A DNA stretch of 64,000 nt, taken from the IMG/VR virus record IMGVR_UViG_3300042460_000724, positions 1-64,000 of that record. The stretch is one strand, 5' to 3'. The translations under genes were made by a program, and so were the position numbers. The notes beneath the pieces were generated by a model. It searched no databases. It was not told where the DNA came from and saw only the letters and a list, made by a program, of their open reading frames with translations. The stretch is from a virus. Numbering within the stretch: position 1 is the first letter of the stretch; every line of letters starts with the position of its first letter. Shown piece after piece: positions 1 through 7,744 of this stretch.

Positions 1-1593
1 GAAGTTGCGTCTGATGGTAATCTTCAGATTTGGGCTAACTCGGGCGGCAATACTGAATACAGTTGGACATTTGGCACAGATGGTACTCTAACATTGCCTC
101 AAGGTAGTCAAATAAGTGAAACTAGTAATACTAGTGTTAATATCACAGCCAATGCTAATACATGGGCTTTTGGTGTAGATGGTAAATTAACATTACCCGA
201 TATTGCTACTATTATTGCGCCGTGGACAGACGACCTAACATTAACAGCACAAGTTGAATATAATATTTGCACTATACAAAATGCAGGTAGTGGATATAGT
301 GGTGGTACTCCACTGCCGACCACAACAACAGGTGGTACAGGCTCAGGAATGACTGTAAACTTTGGATATGGTATAAGTGGTCAGTTGGTTAGTGTTAGTG
401 TAAGTAATCCTGGCACAGGTTATTCGAACGGTGATGTTATCGGAGTAGATGGTGGCACTGGCACATTTGTAATAACCAAATATAATATTTCAGCAAATCA
501 AGCCAATAATAATACTTTACCAACTGATTGGACATTTGGTACAGATGGCAACCTAACATTACCAACTGTTGGTAGTTTGGTTGGCAATCTTATTGTACCC
601 GGTTCTATTGTAAGTAGTGGGGCAAGTCCTGCTCCGTACATAAGTGGCTTCTCTAGTATTAGTGCATTAACATTAAGCGCACCAACATTGACTAACGGTA
701 ACTCAAATGTTACTGTCAATGTTAATTCAAACTTATGGAACTTTGATAGTACTGGTAATTTAACAATACCAGGATCATCAGGTGGATTCATTAAGACAGT
801 AGCAAATGCATCAATTGGTATTGCCGCAGTTGATAATGGTACAAACAATCCGGCACAATTGTTGTCAATGACTAATGCAGGCGCCGCAACTAGTATTATT
901 TCAGCATATGCTACTAATGCTACGATTCAAACTAATGCTACTGGTACATTAAAGACTTGGTCATTTGATAATGCAGGTAACTTAACATTACCAGGCAACA
1001 CATTTGCTGTTAACTATGCTAATGGTACTCAAGTACCAGTAGGAGTCACACAAGATATCACCTCCAACGGTGCTATGAGTATAATGCTCTATGATGGTAA
1101 CATAAAGTATAATAACTATGCTACTGTTGAACCAAGTACAGGCAATATTGCCGGTGGTAATATTAGTGCGTCTGGTAATATTTCAGCTAACAACTTTACT
1201 GGTAACGGTGGCAGTTTATCTAATGTTGCAACAAAAATATCAAGTAGTTGGACACTTGCGTCAGGTAATAACACCGTAAGCATTAGTGTCCCATTGAATG
1301 GAACTTATGCACTCTGGGTTAACGGTAATATTCCAAACGGTATTATAACATATACTGCTACCGCAGTTGTTACAAATACAAATGTACCAGTACTAGGTGA
1401 ACAATATGGTTGGTATTACGCAGTCGGAAATGCATTAGTGTTTACGTCAATACCTGATCAGTTTGTTGGCACTGTGGGCTCAATCAGCAATGTTAATACT
1501 TATGTAGGTAATACCGCAAATGTGTTTACATTCGGTATCACCAACAATAGTGGTAACACAGCAGTTGTTAATTATGGCTACACTAAACTGTAA
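1..1593 (+). CDS. Tail-fibre-like repeat protein, C-terminal part
   Basis: The frame is open from the first base, so the gene begins upstream and only the last 530 residues are seen. It carries at least five copies of a W-x-F-x3-G-x-LTLP motif (such as WTFGTDGNLTLP), separated by Thr/Asn/Gly-rich linkers. There is also a GSGYSGG...GTGYSNGD beta module of the kind common in virion proteins of marine T4-like phages. The last 130 residues are non-repetitive and may be a folding or binding head. No enzyme motif is visible. It is 33 nt from the peptidase gene that follows, probably co-transcribed. A fibre or other virion adhesin role is inferred from composition and repeats only. Confidence 0.7.
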   Translation, partial: EVASDGNLQIWANSGGNTEYSWTFGTDGTLTLPQGSQISETSNTSVNITANANTWAFGVDGKLTLPDIATIIAPWTDDLTLTAQVEYNICTIQNAGSGYSGGTPLPTTTTGGTGSGMTVNFGYGISGQLVSVSVSNPGTGYSNGDVIGVDGGTGTFVITKYNISANQANNNTLPTDWTFGTDGNLTLPTVGSLVGNLIVPGSIVSSGASPAPYISGFSSISALTLSAPTLTNGNSNVTVNVNSNLWNFDSTGNLTIPGSSGGFIKTVANASIGIAAVDNGTNNPAQLLSMTNAGAATSIISAYATNATIQTNATGTLKTWSFDNAGNLTLPGNTFAVNYANGTQVPVGVTQDITSNGAMSIMLYDGNIKYNNYATVEPSTGNIAGGNISASGNISANNFTGNGGSLSNVATKISSSWTLASGNNTVSISVPLNGTYALWVNGNIPNGIITYTATAVVTNTNVPVLGEQYGWYYAVGNALVFTSIPDQFVGTVGSISNVNTYVGNTANVFTFGITNNSGNTAVVNYGYTKL

Positions 1594-1626
1594 AACTAAC
1601 TGTTCACATTAATTTAAGGAATTATT

Positions 1627-2460
1627 ATGAAACAAGATCCTCGCTCAATAATAAACACAACTGAGGATCATACCTTTAATAAGCCTGCTGACAAAAAAGT
1701 CATACCTAGGACACTTGACAAATATAACCTAATATGGAAAACAGATAGACCAGATACAAGAGATTACAAATATCAAGTAACACAAAAAGTAAGTCCTAAT
1801 GTTGTAGATTTAAGAAGTTATTGCAGTTTAATAGAAAATCAAGGTAATCTTGGTAGCTGTACTGGTCAAGCAATTGCAGGAGCAATAGAACTACTAAACA
1901 AACGAAGTGGTAAACCAACCGATGTAAGTAGATTGTTTATATACTATTATGAACGATTAATATTAGGTACAGTCAACTACGATAGTGGTGCATACATACG
2001 TGATGGTATTAAAGCAACAAATCATTATGGTGCTAGTTTAGAAAGATATTGGCCATATGATATTAGGAAGTTTAGACAACAACCTATTAAAGAAGCAAAA
2101 AATGACGCACTTAATCGTAAAGTAACACGATACGAAAGAATAGCAGATTTCAATGGATGTATTGATGCATTATCAAACGGCTATCCAGTTATAATAGGAT
2201 TCCATGTATATACTAGCTTTATGTCTAATACAGTTGCTAGAACAGGTAATATGCCTTATCCAAATACAAAACGTGAAAAACTATTAGGCGGACATGCTGT
2301 ATTACTTGTTGGTTACGATAAAAACAAAAAAGTATTTATTGTACGAAACAGTTGGGGAACAAATTGGGGTATTAAGGGTTACTTTTATATGCCCTTCAAT
2401 GTAATAAATCCTAGTATGAGTAGTGATTATTGGATTATCAAATCAGTTAACAATCCATAA
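1627..2460 (+). CDS. Papain-like (C1 family) cysteine peptidase
   Basis: The 277-residue protein has the papain triad in order. QGNLGSCTGQA holds the oxyanion Gln and nucleophile Cys (about residues 71-80), GGHAVLLVGYD holds the His (about 220), and RNSWGTNWG holds the Asn (about 239). There is no signal peptide. The N-terminal 50 residues are polar and may be a short pro-region. The start ATG has AAGGA upstream. The gene follows a fibre-like gene and ends in a terminator, so it may process or associate with virion proteins. A host-directed role is equally possible. Confidence 0.85.
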   Translation: MKQDPRSIINTTEDHTFNKPADKKVIPRTLDKYNLIWKTDRPDTRDYKYQVTQKVSPNVVDLRSYCSLIENQGNLGSCTGQAIAGAIELLNKRSGKPTDVSRLFIYYYERLILGTVNYDSGAYIRDGIKATNHYGASLERYWPYDIRKFRQQPIKEAKNDALNRKVTRYERIADFNGCIDALSNGYPVIIGFHVYTSFMSNTVARTGNMPYPNTKREKLLGGHAVLLVGYDKNKKVFIVRNSWGTNWGIKGYFYMPFNVINPSMSSDYWIIKSVNNP

Positions 2461-2487
2461 GAAAAGCCCCAATAAGGGGCTTTTCTT
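2461..2487. terminator. Bidirectional Rho-independent terminator
   Basis: An AAAAGCCCC / GGGGCTTTT stem with a 5-nt loop is flanked by A-run and T-run, so it can end transcripts from both sides. It sits between the + strand peptidase gene and the convergent - strand genes. Confidence 0.85.
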
Positions 2488-2692
2488 ATTTCATCTTTTC
2501 TAACATATAAGAGGTATATTTGTTTTCACACATTGCTGGGATCTCAACAAAAGGATCCTCTAGATAGAATGGACAACCATTTTTCCATTTACCACTTTTC
2601 TTAAAGAATTTGAATTCTAGCAAATCTTTTTTATCTGCAGGATTAAATTCTCTACGAGGGTTAAACGAGCGACGGAATGTAGATAGATTCAT
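2486..2692 (-). CDS. Conserved small phage protein, unknown function
   Basis: A 68-residue basic protein with paired Cys and several Lys/Phe clusters (EFKFFKKSGKWKNG). It is the last gene before the shared terminator and lies 26 nt downstream of the next - strand gene, so it is probably co-transcribed from the promoter near 3164-3192. No catalytic motif is recognisable. Confidence 0.6.
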   Translation of the reverse strand: MNLSTFRRSFNPRREFNPADKKDLLEFKFFKKSGKWKNGCPFYLEDPFVEIPAMCENKYTSYMLEKMK

Positions 2693-2718
2693 AGTTAGAA
2701 GGGCCGAAGCCCTGTTAT

Positions 2719-3099
2719 TTAGAGGGGAGCGTCTTCAACTGCCGCAAGAATATCTTCTACGGACACTTCTTTAGATTTCTTTGCACGTGCTTTAATAGCA
2801 TCAAGACTTGGTTTTGTTTTAGAAGCTTTAACTTTAACTTCACTAGTACCTTTAGATTTATCTGCGATACTGTCAGCAATAGTTGCCTGATCTGCAGGAG
2901 ACTGGAAATCAGCGTGAAATGACAAATATGTAAGTGCTTCAAGTTTAGTCATTTCAGAAGGCAACTCTACCAAGTCAATGCGTGATGCACCACCCTTTGA
3001 GAATTGTTTGATTCGGCGCACCATGTCATCAGTGAAACGAACCTTTGTAGAAGTACCATGAGTTGTGATACCAGCGACTTTGAAAGTTTGATTAGCCAT
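2719..3099 (-). CDS. Conserved phage protein, unknown function
   Basis: 126 residues. The N-terminal part looks globular (FKVAGITTHG...VRFTDDMVRRIKQFSKGG); the C-terminal half is Lys/Ala/Glu-rich and probably extended or helical. AAGGAAA precedes the ATG. It is first in a unit behind a sigma70-type promoter 65 nt upstream, consistent with early expression. The fold was not identified. Confidence 0.65.
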   Translation of the reverse strand: MANQTFKVAGITTHGTSTKVRFTDDMVRRIKQFSKGGASRIDLVELPSEMTKLEALTYLSFHADFQSPADQATIADSIADKSKGTSEVKVKASKTKPSLDAIKARAKKSKEVSVEDILAAVEDAPL

Positions 3100-3163
3100 T
3101 TGAGTTTCCTTTATAAATTAAGCTAAGTTTAAAAATGTGCCGATATCACTCAGCACTGTTATA

Positions 3164-3192
3164 ATGATAACACAATCGGACATTATTGTCAA
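3164..3192 (-). promoter_or_regulatory. Sigma70-like promoter (TTGACA-17-TATCAT)
   Basis: Read on the - strand: TTGACA, a 17-bp spacer, then TATCAT. It faces the gene starting at 3099. One of a family of near-identical promoters in this window. Confidence 0.8.
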
Positions 3193-3214
3193 CCTTTGTG
3201 TTACCCATTATTCG

Positions 3215-3652
3215 TTAAACGGTGACAACTTCCCAAGAACCTTCCAGTTCATAGGGCTTGTCCCATTTGCCAATGTTAACATCAACATAGTATGCGGTGT
3301 TAAAATAATCTGTCATTGCATCGGATTCGTCATACCAATCGGCAGACTTTAATGCCTTGAATGCTTCGGTTAAGAATGCCTTAGCCTTGCCATCATAATG
3401 ATCCTGAAACCAGTAAGGGTTAACTTGATCGTAACCAGTAGTAGTAGGTTTGAAGCCACGTTGTACCTGATAAAAGTCATTACCGCAAACTCTGTTGCTA
3501 TTACCAATAAAGTCAATAGCACCTGATTTGAGGGTCAATACAATAGTACTATTATTACGTACACTCAAGGAACCTTTAACTTTGTACTTAGCCAAGATAG
3601 GCTTAAGTGCTTGAGTAATTTTTTGTTTGCGCTCTTGGTTCATGTAAGCCAT
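3215..3652 (-). CDS. Conserved phage protein, unknown function
   Basis: 145 residues, starting MAYMNQERKQKITQALKPIL, then an alternating beta-rich stretch (KGSLSVRNNSTIVLTLKSG) and an aromatic C-terminal half. The layout suggests a small alpha/beta fold. I recognise it as a recurrent phage hypothetical but cannot name a function. AAAGGA precedes the start and its own sigma70-like promoter lies 34 bp upstream. Confidence 0.65.
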   Translation of the reverse strand: MAYMNQERKQKITQALKPILAKYKVKGSLSVRNNSTIVLTLKSGAIDFIGNSNRVCGNDFYQVQRGFKPTTTGYDQVNPYWFQDHYDGKAKAFLTEAFKALKSADWYDESDAMTDYFNTAYYVDVNIGKWDKPYELEGSWEVVTV

Positions 3653-3685
3653 TTGTTAGTCCTTTATTTAACTGTCTAAGATTCT

Positions 3686-3714
3686 ATTATAGCACAATGC
3701 CCATTTAATGTCAA
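3686..3714 (-). promoter_or_regulatory. Sigma70-like promoter (TTGACA-17-TATAAT)
   Basis: Both hexamers are exact consensus with 17-bp spacing. The promoter starts 3 bp past the stop codon of the upstream 53-residue gene and drives the gene starting at 3652. Confidence 0.88.
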
Positions 3715-3716
3715 AT

Positions 3717-3878
3717 TTAGGAGTTGACCGTTTTGAATGGGCTATAGACTTCCTTATCCTGTAAGGAATCGGACACTTCATATACCCAAATTACGGGTAC
3801 TTCTAGTACAGCAGAGATGGTCGCAGGATGTGTACCTCTCTCTAACATTTCTAGGATATCAATTTCTAAATCACTCAT
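3717..3878 (-). CDS. Small helix-turn-helix-like phage protein
   Basis: A 53-residue reading frame beginning MSDLEIDILEMLERGTHP and continuing ATISAVLEVPVIWVYE. This reads as a compact helix-turn-helix with a typical second helix (ATISAVLEVP). Its ATG overlaps the stop of the upstream membrane-peptide gene (ATGA), so translation is probably coupled. A DNA-binding role is inferred from the pattern alone. Confidence 0.6.
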   Translation of the reverse strand: MSDLEIDILEMLERGTHPATISAVLEVPVIWVYEVSDSLQDKEVYSPFKTVNS

Positions 3879-4048
3879 TTTGTTTTCCTAATGTTAAACA
3901 ATCCACCCAAAATAATTACGGCTAGCCAGGACTCTAATGAGTACTTAATAGCTAATATTGGGAACAACACATTCAATGACCAAATAGTCAATAACGGGCC
4001 AATTGCAACGAGAGCAATGACAATCACAATTCCAACAAAATATTTCAT
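3875..4048 (-). CDS. Small two-helix membrane protein
   Basis: 57 residues. Two hydrophobic segments (about 4-33 and 41-52) are followed by a basic tail, FNIRKTK. GGAGGTG precedes the ATG. The start overlaps the end of the upstream gene by 4 nt and its stop overlaps the next start, making a three-gene coupled unit behind the 4350-4378 promoter. Function unknown. Confidence 0.6.
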   Translation of the reverse strand: MKYFVGIVIVIALVAIGPLLTIWSLNVLFPILAIKYSLESWLAVIILGGLFNIRKTK

Positions 4049-4320
4049 AACACCTCCAACATACTAGCAGGGACTCTCCAACTACGGTGCTGACTAGGTT
4101 GATCCACAATAATAAACTTACGATTGATTTTCTTTACAACACCGGAGATTGTACCACGGGTTGAACTAGTGAATTTAACATTGGAACCAATTGTCAATAC
4201 CGATTTGTTTCTTACCACTAGTTGGGCACGGGCAAAACGAATTGCATCGTTGATGCTATTCAATTGTTCATTAGTAAAGTCACCCTGCATAATAGCAGTA
4301 TTAATTTGCTTGATGTTCAT
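4045..4320 (-). CDS. Small phage protein with KOW/SH3-like C-terminus
   Basis: 91 residues. The N-terminal half is helical (MNIKQINTAIMQGDFTNEQL...). The C-terminal half is a small beta barrel, with GSNVKFTSSTRG...GVVKKINRKFIIVDQ resembling KOW/SH3-like nucleic-acid or protein binders. AAAGGAGT precedes the start. It is the first gene of its operon. The role is unknown. Confidence 0.65.
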   Translation of the reverse strand: MNIKQINTAIMQGDFTNEQLNSINDAIRFARAQLVVRNKSVLTIGSNVKFTSSTRGTISGVVKKINRKFIIVDQPSQHRSWRVPASMLEVL

Positions 4321-4349
4321 AAAAACTCCTTTTGACTGAATAAGACTCT

Positions 4350-4378
4350 ATTATATACCCAAAACCATTTATTGTCAA
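4350..4378 (-). promoter_or_regulatory. Sigma70-like promoter (TTGACA-17-TATAAT)
   Basis: Exact -35 and -10 hexamers with 17-bp spacing on the - strand, 30 bp upstream of the gene starting at 4320. Confidence 0.88.
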
Positions 4379-4381
4379 ATT

Positions 4382-4648
4382 TTAGACAATGTTAACCTGC
4401 ACATCGTGATCCACACCTTGGAAATTACTGCGAGTTCCGTAGCCTACTGGAATCTCTTTTTTGCCACAACTCTTGGCTAAATCACGGGAGCATTGCAAAT
4501 GTTGCAAGGCCGAAATAACTGCAACCCGGTGTGAACTAGTAGAAAAGTTCTCAATATCAGAAACCTTACAATACATACCAAATCCGTCAATGATAAAACG
4601 AATCTTTTGGCTGTTATTCATACCAGAAACTACTTGTTGTGTACGCAT
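4382..4648 (-). CDS. Phage protein of unknown function
   Basis: 88 residues with three Cys and no recognised motif. AAAGGACAT lies before the ATG. It is a single-gene unit between two sigma70-like promoters, which supports real expression. Confidence 0.55.
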   Translation of the reverse strand: MRTQQVVSGMNNSQKIRFIIDGFGMYCKVSDIENFSTSSHRVAVISALQHLQCSRDLAKSCGKKEIPVGYGTRSNFQGVDHDVQVNIV

Positions 4649-4680
4649 TTTATGTCCTTTATTTGACTGTCTAAGATTCT

Positions 4681-4709
4681 ATTATATACCCAAAACCATT
4701 TAATGTCAA
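4681..4709 (-). promoter_or_regulatory. Sigma70-like promoter (TTGACA-17-TATAAT)
   Basis: Consensus hexamers with 17-bp spacing, 33 bp upstream of the gene starting at 4648. It overlaps the last codons of the upstream gene by 4 bp. Confidence 0.87.
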
Positions 4710-4984
4710 CCTTTTTTCAGGTATAAAAAGACCTTTTTTGTGCTTGAAGGAACCCATTTTTTGGCATCAGGACCACAGGCTTCATATGTGCTACGCATTA
4801 ATCCAGCCGTATGAAAATAACCTTCTTTGGTCTCTCCTACTACCGGATCAAATTCGGGTTCGTTCCAACTCTCGGGAAGAGTACATTTAAACCCATAAGT
4901 AAAATTAGTTAGCCTAGACATAAAGCTAGCCTGAACATTCTTACAATCCTTACAAAGAAGGTCTTTGTTAAATTCTTTAGCCAT
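4706..4984 (-). CDS. Small Cys-rich (possible zinc-binding) protein
   Basis: 92 residues. CKDCKNVQ at the N-terminus (C-x2-C) plus two further Cys (FKCTLP and EACGPD) could form a Cys4 zinc site. Its own TTGACA/TACACT promoter sits upstream. No family identified. Confidence 0.6.
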   Translation of the reverse strand: MAKEFNKDLLCKDCKNVQASFMSRLTNFTYGFKCTLPESWNEPEFDPVVGETKEGYFHTAGLMRSTYEACGPDAKKWVPSSTKKVFLYLKKG

Positions 4985-5010
4985 ATGATTCCGTTAGTTG
5001 CAATACAAGT

Positions 5011-5039
5011 AGTGTATCAGAAAGAGGAATTATTGTCAA
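5011..5039 (-). promoter_or_regulatory. Sigma70-like promoter (TTGACA-17-TACACT)
   Basis: Exact -35, 17-bp spacer, weaker -10. It lies 27 bp upstream of the start at 4984. Confidence 0.75.
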
Positions 5040-5049
5040 ATTTTGGATA

Positions 5050-5781
5050 TTATTTAACTGCCAAGAATTCTTTAATTTTTGATTCCCATTCCGGGTCTGC
5101 CAGTGCTCGGTGTGAGAACACTTTTGAATGTACTGTAGTAAAATTTGAATAACCTTCACATTTAAATCTTAATCCCGGGCGGGTTAGTAAAGGATCGTTA
5201 AGTGAAACTAAATGTAAGTATTTTATTTTTGAATTATCGATATTCTCAAATTTAGGAACACAGCTCATAGAATGAACAACTACCGCATTTACATTTTCTT
5301 GAAGATATTGGACTACCATACCACCTTCACTATGACCGGTTGCATAAATTATAGCTATCCCGTTCTTTTTAAGAACATTAACATGGTGCTCAAGTTCTTT
5401 AAGTCTAGGTGGCAATCGTTTACGAGTATCAGCGTGGTATGTAAATCCACCATTTGATGTGCAAGATGCAGAAGCATCTCCTCTTTTATGAAAATCAAGC
5501 ATTACAAAATTAAATCCTAGACCTGTGTAAAAATTCTTTAAGTCTAGATCATCGGATGATACACCTGAACATCCATGTGAATGAATAACAGTTGGTTTAG
5601 TTTTATCTGCTCTTTTAATAAATTCTTCAAAATTAAATCCAAAATCAATTAGTGATTTAGTAGTATAATAGGATGATCGAAGGTGTGACTTATCAATGAT
5701 ATCATTACTCATATCATACGTTTGGCCCATTGTTGGTATAGCGGATGCCATCAATGCCAATGCAATAATACTACGTTTCAT
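5050..5781 (-). CDS. Exported alpha/beta hydrolase
   Basis: 243 residues. The N-terminus MKRSIIALALMASAIPTMGQ is a Sec signal peptide with a likely cut after about residue 19. The mature part has an alpha/beta-hydrolase core. VIHSHGCSG forms an oxyanion loop, GHSEGG is the nucleophile elbow (about residue 148), and a late Asp (SLNDPLL) and His (VFSHRALADPEW) complete a plausible triad. It is closest in style to dienelactone-hydrolase-like enzymes. A phage-encoded periplasmic hydrolase could modify the envelope or block superinfection; this is inference. AAAGGA precedes the ATG. Confidence 0.8.
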   Translation of the reverse strand: MKRSIIALALMASAIPTMGQTYDMSNDIIDKSHLRSSYYTTKSLIDFGFNFEEFIKRADKTKPTVIHSHGCSGVSSDDLDLKNFYTGLGFNFVMLDFHKRGDASASCTSNGGFTYHADTRKRLPPRLKELEHHVNVLKKNGIAIIYATGHSEGGMVVQYLQENVNAVVVHSMSCVPKFENIDNSKIKYLHLVSLNDPLLTRPGLRFKCEGYSNFTTVHSKVFSHRALADPEWESKIKEFLAVK

Positions 5782-5808
5782 GTTTTTCCTTTATTGAAAA
5801 TTTTAATG

Positions 5809-5967
5809 TTAAATTTCGTTACGGTTTGGATGCTTAGATTTACGAATGTACAGACCTTTTTTGGACTGTACAACCTTAGGTTTGAACGGAGTGTTACAAG
5901 AAAACAACACTCTATGAGCCCTATGTTTGGGCTGTTCAATAGTAAATGATAGGATTTTTTGTTTCAT
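5809..5967 (-). CDS. Small basic protein
   Basis: A 52-residue frame, strongly basic (KPKVVQSKKGLYIRKSKHP). It fits exactly between the hydrolase gene and a sigma70-type promoter. No Shine-Dalgarno is seen. The ATG lies 7-8 nt past the -10 box, so the predicted transcript would be leaderless. Function unknown; a nucleic-acid-binding role would suit the charge. Confidence 0.55.
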   Translation of the reverse strand: MKQKILSFTIEQPKHRAHRVLFSCNTPFKPKVVQSKKGLYIRKSKHPNRNEI

Positions 5968-5974
5968 AATGCAT

Positions 5975-6004
5975 ATTATAGCACAGAAACATATTTATTG
6001 TCAA
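5975..6004 (-). promoter_or_regulatory. Sigma70-like promoter (TTGACA-18-TATAAT)
   Basis: Consensus hexamers with an 18-bp spacer on the - strand. It abuts the start of the small basic gene at 5967, leaving essentially no leader. Confidence 0.78.
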
Positions 6005-6315
6005 AGGGCAAATCTTACGTGCTTGACAGATCTGGTTGTAAAACTGCGCCATTCATTTTTTTCAGTATCAAACACCCTCATTGATGTAGTTGATTCTTTG
6101 CGAGGCTTTGCATCTTCTTTGATTTCAACCTTAGGTAATATATTTGGATCTAATGTACATTTCATTAGACGTTCAGTGCCATCTTTTTTTATAAACGTAA
6201 CATCCACTATACTTGATTTTAATGCACCCTGTAGCCATACCGTAAATGAATTCCATTCATTGTCTCCCCAATTACCAGTATCAGCGTGAATTGGAAGTAC
6301 GTGTGTATCACTCAT
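6001..6315 (-). CDS. SH3-barrel (DUF2693-like) phage protein
   Basis: 104 residues. The pattern VDVTFIKKDGTERLMKCTL, then a charged linker, then MRVFDTEKNEWRSFTTRSVK matches the DUF2693/SH3-beta-barrel family found in T4-like phages. In that family the final VFD...W+SF strand block is conserved. Its start overlaps the end of the DUF805-like gene by 8 nt. Biochemical role unknown. Confidence 0.7.
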   Translation of the reverse strand: MSDTHVLPIHADTGNWGDNEWNSFTVWLQGALKSSIVDVTFIKKDGTERLMKCTLDPNILPKVEIKEDAKPRKESTTSMRVFDTEKNEWRSFTTRSVKHVRFAL

Positions 6316-6598
6316 CTTTTTTCTCCGTTTTTAAACAACCAAATACTACAACTGCAATTACTGCAATCCATGGAATTAAAATTGTTGCAGAAAACCATGG
6401 ATTAATACCAGCATCTCGACAACGCCTTGCGGTAGTAGATAGCAATGTCCATACTATTGCTAGTCCACCTAATATACCTGCAAAAAACAATGCAGGTATT
6501 GCAAGAACATAACAAATAAGACTGATTCCCCAGTATTCACTACGTGTTGCAGTTCCATCAAAATAAAAGTATTTTTTATAGTTTTTATAGTTTTCCAT
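6308..6598 (-). CDS. DUF805-like membrane protein
   Basis: 96 residues. YFYFDGTATRSEYWGISL followed by hydrophobic segments and TARRCRDAG is the DUF805 (YhaH-like) signature, somewhat short for that family. Two or three transmembrane helices are visible. The gene overlaps both neighbours by a few nt. Probably inner membrane; function unknown. Confidence 0.75.
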   Translation of the reverse strand: MENYKNYKKYFYFDGTATRSEYWGISLICYVLAIPALFFAGILGGLAIVWTLLSTTARRCRDAGINPWFSATILIPWIAVIAVVVFGCLKTEKKDE

Positions 6599-6885
6599 TA
6601 TGTCATCATCCTTATTAATCCCACACTATCAATTGTTACAAGTAGCAAGTAGTTAGCCAACATCCCAAAAGATTTCCTAGTAAAACTAGCCCAAGCATAG
6701 AGACCACAACCGAAGATCCAAATAGGGTAAAGAGCAAGTAACGGTGGATTGGGGACTGTAAGAGCCATGGCAATCGAACAGCCAATTGAAAGACCCCAAG
6801 CAAGCAACTCAACGACAAAGCGAAAAGGATGAGTACGGTAATCATCTTTGATCCAATTAAAAATTCCATAAAAAATATCGTTCAT
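6598..6885 (-). CDS. Membrane protein, unknown function
   Basis: 95 residues with three predicted membrane helices (about 24-45, 47-66, 75-92). It resembles small phage membrane proteins of unknown role. Stop and start codons touch the DUF805-like gene downstream, indicating a coupled pair. Confidence 0.6.
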   Translation of the reverse strand: MNDIFYGIFNWIKDDYRTHPFRFVVELLAWGLSIGCSIAMALTVPNPPLLALYPIWIFGCGLYAWASFTRKSFGMLANYLLLVTIDSVGLIRMMT

Positions 6886-6928
6886 TATATATTATACACT
6901 ATGAACGATACGATAACAAATGTTTTGG

Positions 6929-7240
6929 TCACTGATTGCAGGTTCGTGTACGAGTAATTGTTCCATCAGAGTTCTGTGTCTCAGTCCAAGGAGTGCAAAC
7001 TTGACCTAATGATGTAGTAGGATTTTGAATTACTACTTGAGTTTGCACGTGACGATTGTGTGCTTCGTTAATTGCGGCGCCAATAATCAATGCACCAACT
7101 GCAGGGGCAATCCAATTATCACGGTAGATAACACGCGGTCCGTGATAATTATGATGACGAAAGCCGTGACCATGATAATGTTGTGCCATTGCTGACCCAG
7201 TTACTGCTAGTAGTGATAATGCTAATAGAATTTTTTTCAT
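6929..7240 (-). CDS. Exported His-rich small protein
   Basis: 103 residues. MKKILLALSLLAVTGSAMAQ is a clear Sec signal peptide with an AMA-Q cleavage site. It is followed by an HYHGHGFRHHNYHG metal-binding-like segment, one hydrophobic glycine-rich stretch and a Cys pair near the C-terminus. It is probably periplasmic or envelope-associated. AGGAGATATTT precedes the ATG. Metal binding is a guess from the histidines. Confidence 0.65.
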   Translation of the reverse strand: MKKILLALSLLAVTGSAMAQHYHGHGFRHHNYHGPRVIYRDNWIAPAVGALIIGAAINEAHNRHVQTQVVIQNPTTSLGQVCTPWTETQNSDGTITRTRTCNQ

Positions 7241-7267
7241 AAATATCTCCTATATAGATATAACGTT

Positions 7268-7432
7268 TTATGCAAGTGTTTCGTTGACTTTATGTTTATC
7301 AATTACTTCCTGCAAAATACCCTCTATCATCTTATTTAGCGTAATATCACGTTTATGTGCTTCCATAGCCAACAAGTATATCTCATGTTCATCTAAATTC
7401 AATTCAATTTCAACTCTGTTATCTGCTATCAT
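7268..7432 (-). CDS. Small ribbon-helix-helix-like protein
   Basis: A 54-residue frame. RVEIELNLDEHEIYLLAMEA then HKRDITLNKMIEGILQEVI has the strand-helix-helix layout of ribbon-helix-helix regulators. Its ATG overlaps the stop of the upstream gene (ATGA). The DNA-binding role is inferred from pattern only. Confidence 0.6.
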   Translation of the reverse strand: MIADNRVEIELNLDEHEIYLLAMEAHKRDITLNKMIEGILQEVIDKHKVNETLA

Positions 7433-7626
7433 TTATGTTCTCCATAATGTTTTAATAGTGGTTCAATATTATTTTCATAAATCTGAGCCATTGTACTATA
7501 TAGTCCCCTACGTTCTTCCGGTGTCATTCCTGCACACCATGACGGGCTAGATGGATCTTTATCTAAACCATAATCATGACGGTACGTATAACACATATCG
7601 GTAATAATTTCTTCTTTACTTTTCAT
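7429..7626 (-). CDS. Conserved small phage protein
   Basis: 65 acidic residues with WCAGMTPEERRGLY in the middle. It overlaps the upstream 42-residue gene by 11 nt and the downstream gene by 4 nt, in a chain of coupled small genes. Function unknown. Confidence 0.6.
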   Translation of the reverse strand: MKSKEEIITDMCYTYRHDYGLDKDPSSPSWCAGMTPEERRGLYSTMAQIYENNIEPLLKHYGEHK

Positions 7627-7744
7627 TTTTTATTTCCACAATGTAATACTTACTAAAAGGATACGTTTGATTAAGCCATTCAATCATCCCGTCTTCGTAA
7701 GGTAGGAAAACAGTATTTGCTTTGTTAGTAATATATCGTTTCAT
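7616..7744 (-). CDS. Very small phage protein
   Basis: A 42-residue frame (MKRYITNKANTVFLPYEDGM...). It fills the space between two coupled genes and overlaps both. Its plausible composition and TAATG-type coupling support it. Function unknown. Confidence 0.5.
   Translation of the reverse strand: MKRYITNKANTVFLPYEDGMIEWLNQTYPFSKYYIVEIKNEK

Noticed and set aside
2757-2942. 61-codon - strand frame within 2719-3099
   Set aside because: Shifted frame; Lys/Leu-rich low-complexity product, no start signal.
3737-3925. + strand open frame of 62 codons
   Set aside because: It is antisense to the two coupled small genes at 3717-4048, which have better starts and composition.
6636-6869. 77-codon frame inside the membrane-protein gene
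   Set aside because: Shifted frame of the 95-residue membrane protein, whose ends are coupled to its neighbours.
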